DNA of 64,000 bases from Ochotona curzoniae (taxonomy: Eukaryota; Chordata; Mammalia; Lagomorpha; Ochotonidae): contig NW_024467121.1 in the NCBI RefSeq assembly GCF_017591425.1, forward strand, positions 17,062,707 through 17,126,706. The letters are read 5' to 3'. Shown here piece by piece: positions 11,611 through 22,000 of the stretch. The notes below the pieces were generated by a model that was given only the letters and a program-made list of their open reading frames with translations, searched no databases and was not told where the DNA came from. A program made the position numbers and the translations under genes. Position 1 is the first letter of the stretch; each line of letters starts with the position of its first letter.

Positions 11611-12982
11611 GCACCTAACTCACTGAATTTTATTTCACATTTTCTGCTCTTGGCCATTCTTTCTCCTGGTAATCCTAGAAAGAGCAGTGAAAATGCCTTA
11701 ATAAATGATAGTACAATGGATCCGTATTTACTGTATGATTGAGTTAATGGGTAAATTAATATAATGATTCTATAAACCCTACAGAAGCCAATAAAACTGT
11801 CTGTAAATATAATGTGTGTTAGAGAATTATTTTCATGTATATGTGCATGGCTTCCCACATGCGTAACTCTTCATTGACCCTCTTATCTTAGTGTGTCATT
11901 ATGGCCATATAGGGACACTAATCAGAGACAGTGTGCCTGTTTTTTGAGTTTGGGTGAATTCCATACATTTTTAATTTCTTGGAAAGAACATCAGCATTTG
12001 CAAAATTACTGTATTAGACTTGTTTAGGATAACAATTACATAGCATTTAGAAACTGAACAAAGAATGTGACTCTATGCATTCCATTTACTCCTAGGTAAA
12101 GCTGAGGATAATCTTAGCTGTGATTTGTGCATTTAAAATAATTTTAGAGGTAACCAGTTATTTGTGTCAGGAAGCAGTGTGTGAAAGCTAAATTGAAAAT
12201 AGTGCCAGTTTTGTTCCACTTGCTGTCCAGAGGGTGTCTTTATAGGGAAGTCTAGAGTGCAGAAACTTAGATGGGCCATTGCAAATAGGAGGTGACAGTC
12301 AAGATGAGAGATGAGGAGAAGACTTTGGCGGGAGTGGAAATTGTGTCAATACTACTCAGGAAATCTGACACCTTGATACAAGTAACAGGAACAAAGCACC
12401 CTGTTGCTTCTCACATTCTGGCAAATGGATATAGTCACATGAGGTTTCAACAAAAAGGGGTCAGATAGAAAGGCAAATTCCACAGAGCCTTCTCCAAAGC
12501 CTTTTGAAAATCAAGAAGATAATTTACCTGATGATTTAGTAATCATTAAGATAGTCCCACACATTCCCATTAAGGATAAAAGCATCACATACTCCAAACA
12601 GCAAGAGCAAGATTTCCTCATCTCTGTGAACATTTTTCTAATTCTCTACACAACCCCTCAAATGTCCTTTTCTAATCATGTTTCATTTCCTCTTGACCCA
12701 ATTTTCTTGCATGCTGCCCTGTACTCATGAATCCCAGCTCAAGAATTACAGATATTTAAACTAGTTTGTGGAACTGTTTCTGCAGCAAGTCACTGACAAG
12801 ATTTTTAATGTCTTGCCAAAGTGTAATGTATTGGTGAATTCTGTTGCTGGATGCTTTTTGGCTATAGGCGTTTGTTAAGGATTACCAGCATTCCTAGATA
12901 ACCAGGATGCTAGAAATGCTGACAGTATTTTGGTTGATGCACAAGGAGTTTCTTAGGACTATATTACTTTCAGAGAAAAATT
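11611..12982. other. Unassigned non-coding sequence
   Basis: No recognised gene or repeat. A 120-codon minus-strand frame (11496-11858) overlaps the preceding SINE at its downstream end and shows no conserved motif, so I do not call it. Confidence 0.45.
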
Positions 12983-13114
12983 GGGGTGGATGTTTGGCAC
13001 AGCAGTTGAGAAAACAATTGGGACCTCCACATCCCTCATCAAAGCATGTGGTTTCAAAACTGGCTTTTCTTCTAACTTCAGCTTCCTGCTAAAACACACA
13101 CATACAGACACACA

Positions 13115-13191
<77 letters not shown>

Positions 13192-13385
13192 ACCATGAGT
13201 GATAACAGATGATGGTTTAAGTATATGCCACCCATTTGGGAGATCTGGAATAAGATCCAGGTTCCTGGTTTCATTTTAGCTCATTGATGGGTTTTACAGC
13301 CATTTGTAAATTGAACCAACAGATGGAAGATCATTCTCTATCTCTCTCTTCCCATCATCTCTCTACTTTTGAGATTAAAAAAAAA
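12983..13385 (+). mobile_element. CSINE split by an internal microsatellite
   Basis: The 5' part (12983-13092) runs from the head GGGGTGGATGTTTGGCACAG to 'TTCAGCTTCCTGCTAA'. The 3' part (about 13194-13385) resumes at 'GATGATGGTTTAAGTATATGCC' and ends 'AACAGATGGAAGATC', a CT-rich stretch and poly-A. Together they make one SINE body. About 100 bp of CA and CT repeats sit where a short 'GTGCACACT' segment normally lies. Confidence 0.8.
13093..13193. repeat. Compound (CA)n(CT)n(CA)n microsatellite
   Basis: CA-rich, then CT-rich (about 44 bp with few interruptions), then CA-rich again, ending CACTCACACACC. Frames reading through it encode only Cys/Val or His/Ser/Leu runs. It lies inside the CSINE. 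Confidence 0.95.
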
Positions 13386-14940
13386 GTTGAGCAAGCTGAT
13401 AACTTCAATTTAAAGCGATTTGCTTAAGAAAAAAGGAAATAGAAAAGCTAAAATAGACAGTAAATATATTGATTATAGAGCCCAGGCTACTTCATAAGTG
13501 ACCAAATACTTCAATTCCTAAACATTTTTTACCCAACCATTCTGCTAATCCTTTCAAATTCTAGTTTATAAATGCACATTATTACTTTTATTTTATAGCT
13601 CCCTCCACTTTGCATATTCTTTTTAGAATGTCAAGTAATTGTTAAGTAGTTGTTGATTTTTCTTTATATTCTCTGTGTTATGCTGATCTAAAAGATATAG
13701 CAGAACTGCATATTTTATGGTATTTTTCTTTAAATCATGAAAATCTGACAGAGCAAAAAAAAATGAGGTAAAATGCCATATTTGGTTTAATAGAATTATG
13801 GGGTTCAGAGGAAAAGATGTAATGTTATTCTCTTCCAGGGTTAGATGAGCTAGAATATGGCCAGTGGCTAATGAGTAATTCCAGGACCATGTAGCTCACA
13901 AGACTGACTAAAGAACAGTATAACCATTAATCTAAAGAAGAGATGGGGGACAATGGAAACTGTGCTCAATTGCTCAGCACACTTTGCAGTGCAAGTGTGT
14001 CAATGATCATGATAGATGGGTTACGTGGATGTCATTCACCTGAGGGTATCAACAAGGTCTTGTCAACATCTAGATTTGATCCCTCCCTCTCCCCACTTTT
14101 ATAACTGCAGAGCTTGACTCCACCTCTCAGGGTTATCGCTGTTCTTGTGTGTATATCCTCAGGGCATTTCTAGGTTCTCCTGATTTATCCTTCACAGCTG
14201 TGTCTGAGTTCACTTCTATTGTTCATGAGCCCCAAGAGGACAGCACTTCATGTTTACCAATGCTGATGATGAAAACACTGTTTCACTGCCAGAGAAGTGG
14301 TTTTTCTACAACCCAAAGCGTCACAGTCATTTTCCCACAAGTATCTGTGGGATTCCTTCTTGTGTCTTTGTTTCAGTTGGGGAGACAATTTCCTCTCCCT
14401 AATTAAAACCAAGATGTGGTTGCTAAAAGACCAGAAACCACTTTTTTTTCTGTCACACCCGAAGCAGATCATCAAAACTGTTCTTTGCCAAAAGCCCATT
14501 GCTATGACATCTGAGAAGGAAGTACCATGACTAACCTCACACCCACATCAGAACAGAGCTTTCATCAGGCAGCACCGGTACTGGGAGTTGATCAATATTA
14601 GAAAAAGACTGTACTGGGGGCTTTCATAAGACATATGTGCTACCTTGAGAGTTTTTCCTTAACCAGCATCTGTGTTCAAGTCTATGGTCATTTGATTGGA
14701 AAGTTGTATAGAGAGTATTGAAGAAGCAAAAGATACCTGCATGAGAGAATGGCAAAGATTCCTTTCAACTCAAACTACAAAGTCCAAGACTGTCTCCTGA
14801 CCTTGGATGGTGAACTAGGATGTTAGTGTGTTGCTGTAATGTTACAATCATGACGGACTCAGACGCAAATGGAAACAAGCGATCAGGATGTCTAACTTAC
14901 CTTTTATGTGCAGAATTAGTCCTTTTTTCCCAAGTGTATT
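13386..14940. other. Unassigned non-coding sequence
   Basis: No gene identified. The stretch 14100-14260 contains 'GAGCCCCAAGAGGACAGCA', which resembles the end of an L2 element, but not enough remains for a call. Overlapping frames at 14149-14530 on both strands are not protein-like. Confidence 0.4.
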
Positions 14941-14943
14941 ATG

Positions 14944-15005
14944 TAGACTCACAACATTAAAATCACTTGGATAACTTATTAAGAATTTAGGTTCTTGGAA
15001 TAAGA
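14944..15005. mobile_element. MER5A-like fragment (tentative)
   Basis: 'CAACATTAAAATCACTTGG' followed by 'AACTTATTAAGAATTTAGG' and 'TTCTTGG' matches half of a MER5A-type hAT MITE. The other half is not visible. Confidence 0.4.
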
Positions 15006-15037
15006 GCTTTGGATTTGTTGCCTTTCAAACATTGTCA

Positions 15038-15207
15038 TCCAGCAGAACTTTTCTGTGACCATGGAAATATTTCATTTCTGTATTACCCAATGCAGTGGCC
15101 ACAAACCACCAAAAACACCTGCGTGACTGAGGAGCTAAAATGTCTAGTTTATTTTTAGTGAATTTAATTTAAATGGCTACATGTGGCTCCAGGCCACCAT
15201 GTCAAAT
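15038..15207. mobile_element. Old hAT-type non-autonomous DNA transposon
   Basis: 'CAGCAGAACTTTTCTGTGACC', then 'GACTGAGGAGCTAAAA', 'AATTTAATTTAAATGGC' and 'CTACATGTGGCTCCAGGCCAC' follow the order of a mammal-wide element marked by repeated 'GCCACATGTGG' motifs. I know the sequence pattern but not its exact family name. A minus-strand CSINE was inserted at its right end. Confidence 0.6.
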
Positions 15208-15208
15208 G

Positions 15209-15532
15209 TTTTTAAAGATATATTTGTTTTTAATAGAAAGGCAGATTTACAGAGAGAAGGAGAGACACAGAGTTATCTATCTGCTGGATAACTCCTCAAA
15301 TGGCCACAACAGCTGACACTGAGCTTATCCAAAGCCAGGAGCCAGGAGCTTTTTCCAGGTCTCCCACATGAGTGCAGGGACCCAAAGGCTTGAACCATCC
15401 TCTGCTGCTTTCCGAGAACATCAGCAGGGAGCTGGATGGAAATGGAGCAACTGGGACTAGGAGGGGTGCCCATATGGGATTCTAGGACTGTCGGAAGAAG
15501 ATTAGTGTGTTCAGTTATTGTGCCTCCCTCTG
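15209..15532 (-). mobile_element. CSINE, full length
   Basis: On the plus strand: T-rich tail, 'AGAAAGGCAGATTTACAGAG', 'AATGGCCACAACAGCTGA', 'GCCAGGAGCCAGGAGC', 'GGGAGCTGGATGGAAATGG', 'GTGCCCATATGGGATTC' and the inverted head. An A-run follows at 15535-15546. Confidence 0.9.
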
Positions 15533-16180
15533 TTAAAAAAAAAAAATTAGTCCTAATGTCTAAGAAGGAGGAAGATTTAAAGGAAGTTGGAGATGTACCA
15601 GACAGAATGGACCAGTGAACAATAAATGTAAGATTAAGACAAAGATATAGAAATTAGACTATTAACAGAAAAAGGAACTGAGAGATTATCTAAATTCTAC
15701 AATAGCCAATAACCTTTCTGAGGTTCCAGTGCCCTTGGAAAATTGTTGATAGCTATGGATATTCTGTCAGTAATACGCTCATGCTAATTTATGTGAGAAA
15801 TTTATTTGAGGTTTTGGAGCAGGATGCTTAGAGAATCCCTAATGCTAATCCACTGTCCCTCTTCCAAACCACAAGTCCCCGATGGGGAATTCTTGCTACA
15901 GTGAAACACCCCTCAGTCTGTAGACAAGAAAACTGAAACAGTTTCAGAATTGGCACAAAGCCACTCATTCATCATCAAACTTGGCTTCTCTTATCCTTCC
16001 CTCCTGTCCTCTATACAGTTCTCTTTACCTTGGGTCATGTAAACTTTATGATGTATGGGCATAACAGGTAGGTAAGATTTATGTACAGAAGTTGGAATTC
16101 CAGCCAGGTGTGTTATTTTGAGCTGACATGGATTTTTTTTGATAGAAGGGCATTTTTTTTTTGCAGTACTTAAACTTATT
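15533..16180. other. Unassigned sequence with a possible MIR remnant
   Basis: Mostly unrecognised. At 15915-15980, 'CAGTCTGTAGACAAGAAAAC' and 'TTGGCACAAAGCCAC' resemble a minus-strand MIR core, too short and decayed for a firm call. Poly-T runs lie at about 16132-16161. Confidence 0.35.
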
Positions 16181-16184
16181 CTCA

Positions 16185-17285
16185 TTTTTTAAAAATTAAA
16201 TTAGCTTAGTTTCGCGTTTTAAGGGCAAAATTCAAAATGCTTTTGATTATCCTTCCTTTGTCTTAAAAGAATAAAAATGCGATGAAAATGAGTCAATAAA
16301 ATGAAGTCTCGCTCTTTGGTGTTTGATTAGGGGAGCCTTAATGCAATTGATTTCCAAGCTCCTAGTCATATTGCAAAGAGATCCCAATACATTTCAGGAG
16401 TATTAACTGTTAAAAATAGTTTTCAGTTGCTGGGTAAATACCAATTTGCAGCAATTGGGAAGAAAAATTTAGCATGACTGTTTACATACATTGTAGAGAG
16501 AATATTAACATCACCTTGAGATATCTGTTGTTTGCTTGTGTGTGTATGCAGAGAGAGAAAAGCCAAGGCTTAATACAACACTTGGAACTCACATTTGTTA
16601 TTGTATATTCATAAATATTAATCTGGAGAGATAATTAGCTCTTATCAATTTTACAATTAGCCTTTCAGAATAGAAGTGGATGCTAATAAAAATAAGGCAT
16701 GCTTTTAAGCATCTCCACTGTGAATGTTTTCACTCTGGAACAACTCAGCAGCAGAACCTGTCTTTGTTTAATCTTTTCCTGAAATAGGCAAGCTTTACAC
16801 TGATTCTATTTCTCCCTTGAGACTGTAACCTTGCAACAGAAAAAAAAACAGGTTTTCTGTTCTTGAAATCTGGTTACCATCTCTTTAAAAAAAATTCTTT
16901 TTTTTCAGTGAAATATCGCAGAATAAGAAAAGCATCACTGTGAACCCCTGGGTAATTGCTCCAATTCAGTCCATGTGAAATTTACATATGTGTGTTGCTC
17001 CAGTGCAATCAAACTGCTTGTATTTGTGTTCTCTTCGCATGACTTGATTTTTAAGCAATACCTTATTCCGTAAATCTCAACGTTAAACCCTTCAATGTAA
17101 ATGTCAGCTGCAAATTAAGAAGATGTTGGTCCCAAAAACCTGTCACTGCCCACATTATATTTGTCACTTGGAAACTGTGGAGTACGGTGGGGAACTATTC
17201 AACTGGAAATTATTAGTACTAATTGTCTAGTTGACACTAACTAATCATGTAAAACTGGGCACAATACTTCCTGTCTTTTTCTTTG
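16185..17285. promoter_or_regulatory. Candidate conserved non-coding element (putative enhancer)
   Basis: About 1.1 kb with no recognisable repeat. It has the texture of a developmental CNE: AT-rich but not simple, dense in homeodomain-like TAATTAG and CAATTAG cores (around 16634 and 16656), forkhead-like TGTTTAC and TGTTTGC cores (around 16480 and 16528), and an inverted repeat ATGCTT-TT-AAGCAT at 16699-16712. Open frames are short and absent over most of it. Conservation itself cannot be seen in a single sequence, so this is inference. Confidence 0.4.
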
Positions 17286-17289
17286 AAAT

Positions 17290-17462
17290 TATCATGATCA
17301 GTGGATTCTTAACCTCACTATATATTCAAATTTGTAAAAATACAAATACTTGGGTCTCTCCCCAGCACTAATGAATCAGAAATTCCCTGGAGTGGGGCCC
17401 ATCAGTCAGTAGTTTTAACAAATTCTCCTACTGGCATTTTCTATTGGCAAAGGAACCAAGTG
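17290..17462. mobile_element. MER5A-like hAT MITE
   Basis: 'CAGTGGATTCTTAACCTC' at the left end, 'AATGAATCAGAAATTCCCTGG' with 'AGTGGGGCCCATCAG' in the middle, and 'TTTTAACAAATTCTCC' on the right match the MER5A/B pattern, including the GGGGCCC core. The right terminus is decayed. Confidence 0.75.
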
Positions 17463-17511
17463 GTTTATTTATGGCATCTAACGCAGGCAGCTTGTGATCC
17501 TTCCTGTTCTT

Positions 17512-17552
17512 AATATCTAAAATGTAAACATGTAAAATATCTAAAATGTAAA
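17512..17552. repeat. 17-bp direct repeat
   Basis: AATATCTAAAATGTAAA occurs at 17512-17528 and again at 17536-17552, separated by CATGTAA. A small local duplication. Confidence 0.85.
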
Positions 17553-17959
17553 ATTGATGCAAGGGACAGGAAGGAGACATTTGGAAGAAGAGTTCTGGAT
17601 CATGCAAATTAAATGCAAAGTGTGAGCAGAATCAGCAGTGGGTTATGGTCCTTCCAATTCAATCAAGGCCTTTCCTTACCTGGATATTGAAAGTGATCTG
17701 TAGACAGTTTTAAAATTTCCCCCTAGGGCAGCTGAGAACATTTCTAGGATGAGAAATAGCTGCACTCAAGCAAGCTAACCGTAACTGATTGGTGGTAGGG
17801 TCTGGAATACTATGTAGAGACACCAAGCCAAGGCTCAGATAGGCCAACAAAGAGAACAACTATGAATGGTTTATGAAGATTGGCCATGAAAAACTTCATC
17901 TGCTGTTTTCAGACCCCATAAGAACTGAAAGTCTACAAGTTTCAGAGTCCTGTGTGGAT

Positions 17960-18129
17960 TCAAAATCAACCCCTACAACTTATGGTCAGGTTACCTTAAG
18001 GAGGTCTGACTCCATGACTACATTTATTAAAAAATGAAATGGAGATCATAAAATATCTTATGAAGTAACCTGAAGAATAAATCACATAGTGTTTGCAAAG
18101 CCTATCACATAGTGCCTAATACTTAAAAG

Positions 18130-18130
<1 letters not shown>
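17960..18130 (+). mobile_element. MIR SINE
   Basis: 'GGTCAGGTTACCTTAAGGAG', 'AAATGAAATGGAGATCATAAA', then 'GTGTTTGCAAAGCC' and 'CACATAGTGCC' follow MIR from core to 3' end. An (AC)n microsatellite begins just after. Confidence 0.6.

Positions 18131-18133
<3 letters not shown>

Positions 18134-18174
<41 letters not shown>
18134..18174. repeat. (AC)n microsatellite
   Basis: A perfect AC run of about 41 bp directly downstream of a MIR. Confidence 0.95.
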
Positions 18175-18177
<3 letters not shown>

Positions 18178-18307
18178 TCTTCATTCTGCTACGCTCCTTA
18201 GGCAAAGAATTCAAATCAAATCTGTTGTCAAAATTCCCAATTAAGCAAGTACAATAATAAGCATAAGAGGTACTTGAATACTTACAAGTGGAGAATGAAT
18301 GAATAGT

Positions 18308-18308
<1 letters not shown>

Positions 18309-18382
<74 letters not shown>
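18309..18382. repeat. (TA)n(GA)n compound microsatellite
   Basis: About 36 bp of TA repeats, starting TATATGTATATA, pass directly into about 36 bp of GA repeats. A frame through it (18241-18423 minus) is only Leu/Ser/Tyr/Ile runs. Confidence 0.95.
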
Positions 18383-18384
<2 letters not shown>

Positions 18385-18394
18385 AAATGAGAGA

Positions 18395-18530
18395 GACATA
18401 CAATGCTTGCTGTGTACTGGCACTGAGCTAAACCTTATTTATTCTTCACAACTTCTCTTTTACAAATGTTAAAAAGTGAGATAAAATGATGTGAAGTACA
18501 CAGTTCATAATGGTATTGTAGTGTCTATAC
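18395..18530 (-). mobile_element. MIR fragment
   Basis: 'TGTGTACTGGCACTGAGC' then 'TTATTTATTCTTCACAAC' and 'TTTTACAAATG' match the reverse-complement MIR. The 3' portion is lost. Confidence 0.55.
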
Positions 18531-20523
18531 TTTTAACTATTTTATCATGCTACTCTTTGGTAGAGGGAGGAGAAAAAAGGAAGGCAAGGGAGTTTACATT
18601 ACCAAGCAAAATTGAGAAAGCAACGGACCACCTTTGGGCAAAAGACACAATGTTGTAGCCCGCTTGGAGATTTGTTCCAAATTCAGTGTGACAGCTGTCA
18701 ATAGAACATACATATATTCCAGGCACTCCAGTCTTACTAGTCTACTGAATGATGATCAACCTGCTTCACTCATTTTCCATATGTATGATTCTGCCTAGTT
18801 CCAAAAGTGAGTTTGAGATCACTTCTGGTGCAACTACGCAGTGGCCCAGGGAGCCTTTGCCAAACAGGTGCTCAATACAGATGACCCCATGGCACTCAAA
18901 GGATTCAGAAAACCATCCACATTATTAGAAAAATAAGTATTTTGATATAGAAAAATAAGTATTTTGATATAAAATCACATTAAAAAGAAAATCTATATAA
19001 TCCTTTTAAATCAATTTTCCTTGTCTCTTTTCACATTACACTCTTCAAAGCCTGGGATATCAGAGCCATCCATGTTGGTCTCAGTTTTGTAGTCTGAGCA
19101 TTCCCTCAATTCTTGTCTTATTCTTTCTTTCTTTTTAAACCCCGTCATGACTTCATTGATTCAGAGCTTCCCTTAACTAAATTCAGAAGAGAAATAAGGA
19201 TTTGGGTAATGCTGAAAGCTAGTGTATGCCTTTCTAGGTTTTGTAAGGAATATTGTAGACATGCTGTAAATAAATATTTGCAGACTTGGGATAAAGTTTA
19301 CAAGATTTCTCAGTCCATGCACAGGCTAACTGACCTTCACTCATCCAGGGAGGAGGAACTGTGAGGAAAAGTGAAGATGCAATTCTTTGTTTTTACCCAG
19401 CATAGCATTTTAGCAATCTTGAAGATAAAGATACGGCCCCTCCTATCAGATTACATGTTTTTTAGGAGTGTAAAAGTTTCCACAAACTGAGCCAGAAGGA
19501 CTAAAATTGTGCACGTGTTGCAACTGGTGGTCCCTTCCTGCGCTGATGGTTCTGTGAATCCATCCCCCTGAGTCCCAGGGAGGTTTGAGACATCCTTGTG
19601 TCTTTAGAGGAATATTTCGAACTTTGAGCTAAAGGAGTGAAAGAAATTACTTTAACTTTGAAGAAAACATTTCCTTAAAAGAAAAAAAAAATATCAGAGG
19701 GATAAATGACTGTGTCTCCAACCTTACTCCTAACTGGCTATGAGCTCCTGTGGTTTTCATTTACGCCTCCAAAACCAAAATATAAATCAGGCAGCACTGG
19801 CATTCTGTGAAAGTGAGGTTGGCTCCAGAGGAGCATCAAAGGGTAGCATGTGATTGCACCAGCCTTGGCTGTCCAGCGCTATCTGAAGGGAACTAGGGCT
19901 GTCACTTTGGTATTTATCTTAGACCACTATGGTGGGTGGGACCAAGCTACCAGCTAGGTAGCTTGGACTGAGGCTGCATGTGATAGAACACAAAGGTAAC
20001 ATTCATGGCTGGGTAGTCATTAACTCCAGACACCTCAGCAGGCGCCTGACCAATCTGAGACTGGGATGTAGTTTTTCCCCCTATACTGGAGAATATGAGC
20101 TACTGTCATCACTGTCCAGATGAGAAAATCCAAACACTTAGACAAGTTGGGTGAGTCCTCAACATCACTCTAACTCTTGGGAGCAGAAAGGATGACTGTG
20201 GTCCAGTTTCCTGACTTACACTTTTATATTTCTTCCTGCATATCACACCACCCCTGGTTAACTGGCTAAGGTCTTGGATCTCACTAAGACCATGAAAGCA
20301 GTGTACTTAGAACTCTAAGCATAATCATGTTGAAGTTCCCACTTCTGAGCAGTAAGTTTTTCAACCCTGACAGGAAGTCAAGGACAACTGGGTGCAAGGC
20401 TGTTTCTGGGAGGTTGGGGAATCTTTCCACAGCAACACAGAGGTGATTCAGTGTTGGAAGGACAATTCCACTGTGAGGGGTTGAAAACATGCATTGCCCC
20501 CAAGGCTTGGTACTCAGGGACAT
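18531..20523. other. Unassigned non-coding sequence with a small duplication
   Basis: No gene or firm repeat recognised. A 22-bp perfect tandem duplication lies at 18927-18970. Around 20085-20215 a decayed minus-strand MIR is possible ('CAGATGAGAAAATCC', 'AGACAAGTTGGG'). The 83-codon frame at 19113-19364 shows no motif. Confidence 0.4.
18927..18970. repeat. 22-bp perfect tandem duplication
   Basis: AGAAAAATAAGTATTTTGATAT occurs twice head-to-tail at 18927-18948 and 18949-18970 with no mismatch, so the duplication looks recent. Confidence 0.9.
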
Positions 20524-20534
20524 AAACACACACA

Positions 20535-20575
<41 letters not shown>

Positions 20576-20592
20576 CCACACACACACATACA
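20524..20592. repeat. (AC)n microsatellite, interrupted
   Basis: An AC run of about 69 bp interrupted by CCCA and CTCACCC. Minus-strand frames across it are only Cys/Val runs. Confidence 0.95.
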
Positions 20593-21180
20593 CATGCCTT
20601 TTTAATACTCTGTTTTAAAGAAATAGAACTTTTTTTTGAAAGCTCATTTATTTTCTGTGGCAATAAAGGGTGAGAAAATATGGGTTATTTGAGATCTGCA
20701 ACTAATCCTCAACCATGTATTTTCGCCATTATTTTTAAATATCACACAGAGGTGCATTTCACCCTGAGGCAAGAAAACCAGAACCAGAACAATTTAAAGA
20801 CTGCCTTATCAACAACCCCAACTGGAGAGTAAGTTGCATAATAAGACAGAATTTTTAGCCCCAAATCAGGAGTACATGATGTAGTCAAATGCAGACTCAT
20901 GCTAGGCTATTTTCATCCCTGATTTCCTTTGGGTAACTCTTGTTGCCCTACTAGCACGAGCTCTGAGGAGCCTATAATACCTTCATCTCTGCTGATACCC
21001 ACTCTGTAGCCCCAGCAGGTCTGCCTTCCCAACCAGGAAAAAAAAATTAAAAACCTTCCCACTAATTCCGTGCTAGATCTGAGTGTTAAACTTTCAGAAA
21101 ATACCAAGTCTGATCCCTACCTAATCGGTGATATCCCTAATCATAATCTTAGTGCTTGCAAGATAAAAGAAATGAAATAT

Positions 21181-21491
21181 GGCCCGGATGTTACAGTGCA
21201 GCATGCAAAGTCATCACTTGGGACTCTGACATCCCAAGTCAGAGTGTAATTTTGAGTCCTGGCTGCTCCACTTCTGGTCCAGATTCCTGCTAATGCTCCT
21301 AGGGGCAGCCGATGTGGCCCTCGCAGTTGGATGTCTGCCACCCATGTAAACCCTGAATAGAACGTTTGGCTCTAGCTTGAGCCTTGCACAGCCCTTGCTC
21401 TGACAACCACTTGAGGATTTAATCAGCTGAGGGAAACTCACTCTCTCTCCTTCAGATAACTGAGTCACTCTTAAAAAGCAGCAGAATAAAA
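21181..21491 (+). mobile_element. CSINE, older and diverged
   Basis: 'GGCCCGGATGTTACAGTGCAG' head, 'GAGTCCTGGCTGCTCCACTTC', 'GATTCCTGCTAATGCTCC', 'CTGCCACCCATGTAAACC' and a CT-rich tail are in family order. It abuts an old L1 3' piece. Confidence 0.8.
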
Positions 21492-21519
21492 TATACCATC
21501 TTATCTACCACTGAGTGAA

Positions 21520-22000
21520 ACTGATGCAAATTTCCTTTAAAAAGTAATTTCCTCATCTGTGTTAAGACCTAAGACATCCCAAACCCCTTGACCCAGAAAT
21601 TTCATTTCTGTGAATTTACCCAAAGCAAAGTGAACCATATGTAGAGAGATTAATTATGGGAACATTCAATGTTGCATTATTTATAATATCAAAAATTCCA
21701 AATTAAATGAAACATTTTATAACGATACTAATAGAGTGGTTAAAGATAAAACAGTCATTCACATTATAGAATTTCTAATGGTTAAAAGATGCATTTGTAC
21801 TGTCAGATAACAAAAGAAAATGCTTTAATATATTAACATTATGGACAATATCAGTTTATACATAAAATGAGCATGTGTGTGCATACATACATATAAATGT
21901 AAAGAAAGCATGATACACATTGTTATCTTGGAGTGTTGAAATTACAAGTGATTTTTGTTATATCCCCTCAGTTTCTTTATTGTCTAAACGTTCTGACCAG
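21520..22000 (+). mobile_element. Old L1 3' end (L1M-type)
   Basis: 'CCCCTTGACCCAGAAATTTC' and 'TTCTGTGAATTTACCC', then 'TTGCATTATTTATAATATC', 'ATAGAGTGGTTAAAGATAAA' and 'ACACATTGTTATCTTGG' follow the untranslated 3' region of old L1 elements in sense orientation. No coding capacity remains. Confidence 0.6.

Noticed and set aside
11496..11858. 120-codon minus-strand frame
   Set aside because: One end overlaps a CSINE and the remainder has no recognisable motif.
12959..13202. Cys/Val and His/Ser/Leu-rich frames
   Set aside because: Translations of the CA/CT microsatellite; likewise 1753-2001, 18241-18423 and 20284-20593.
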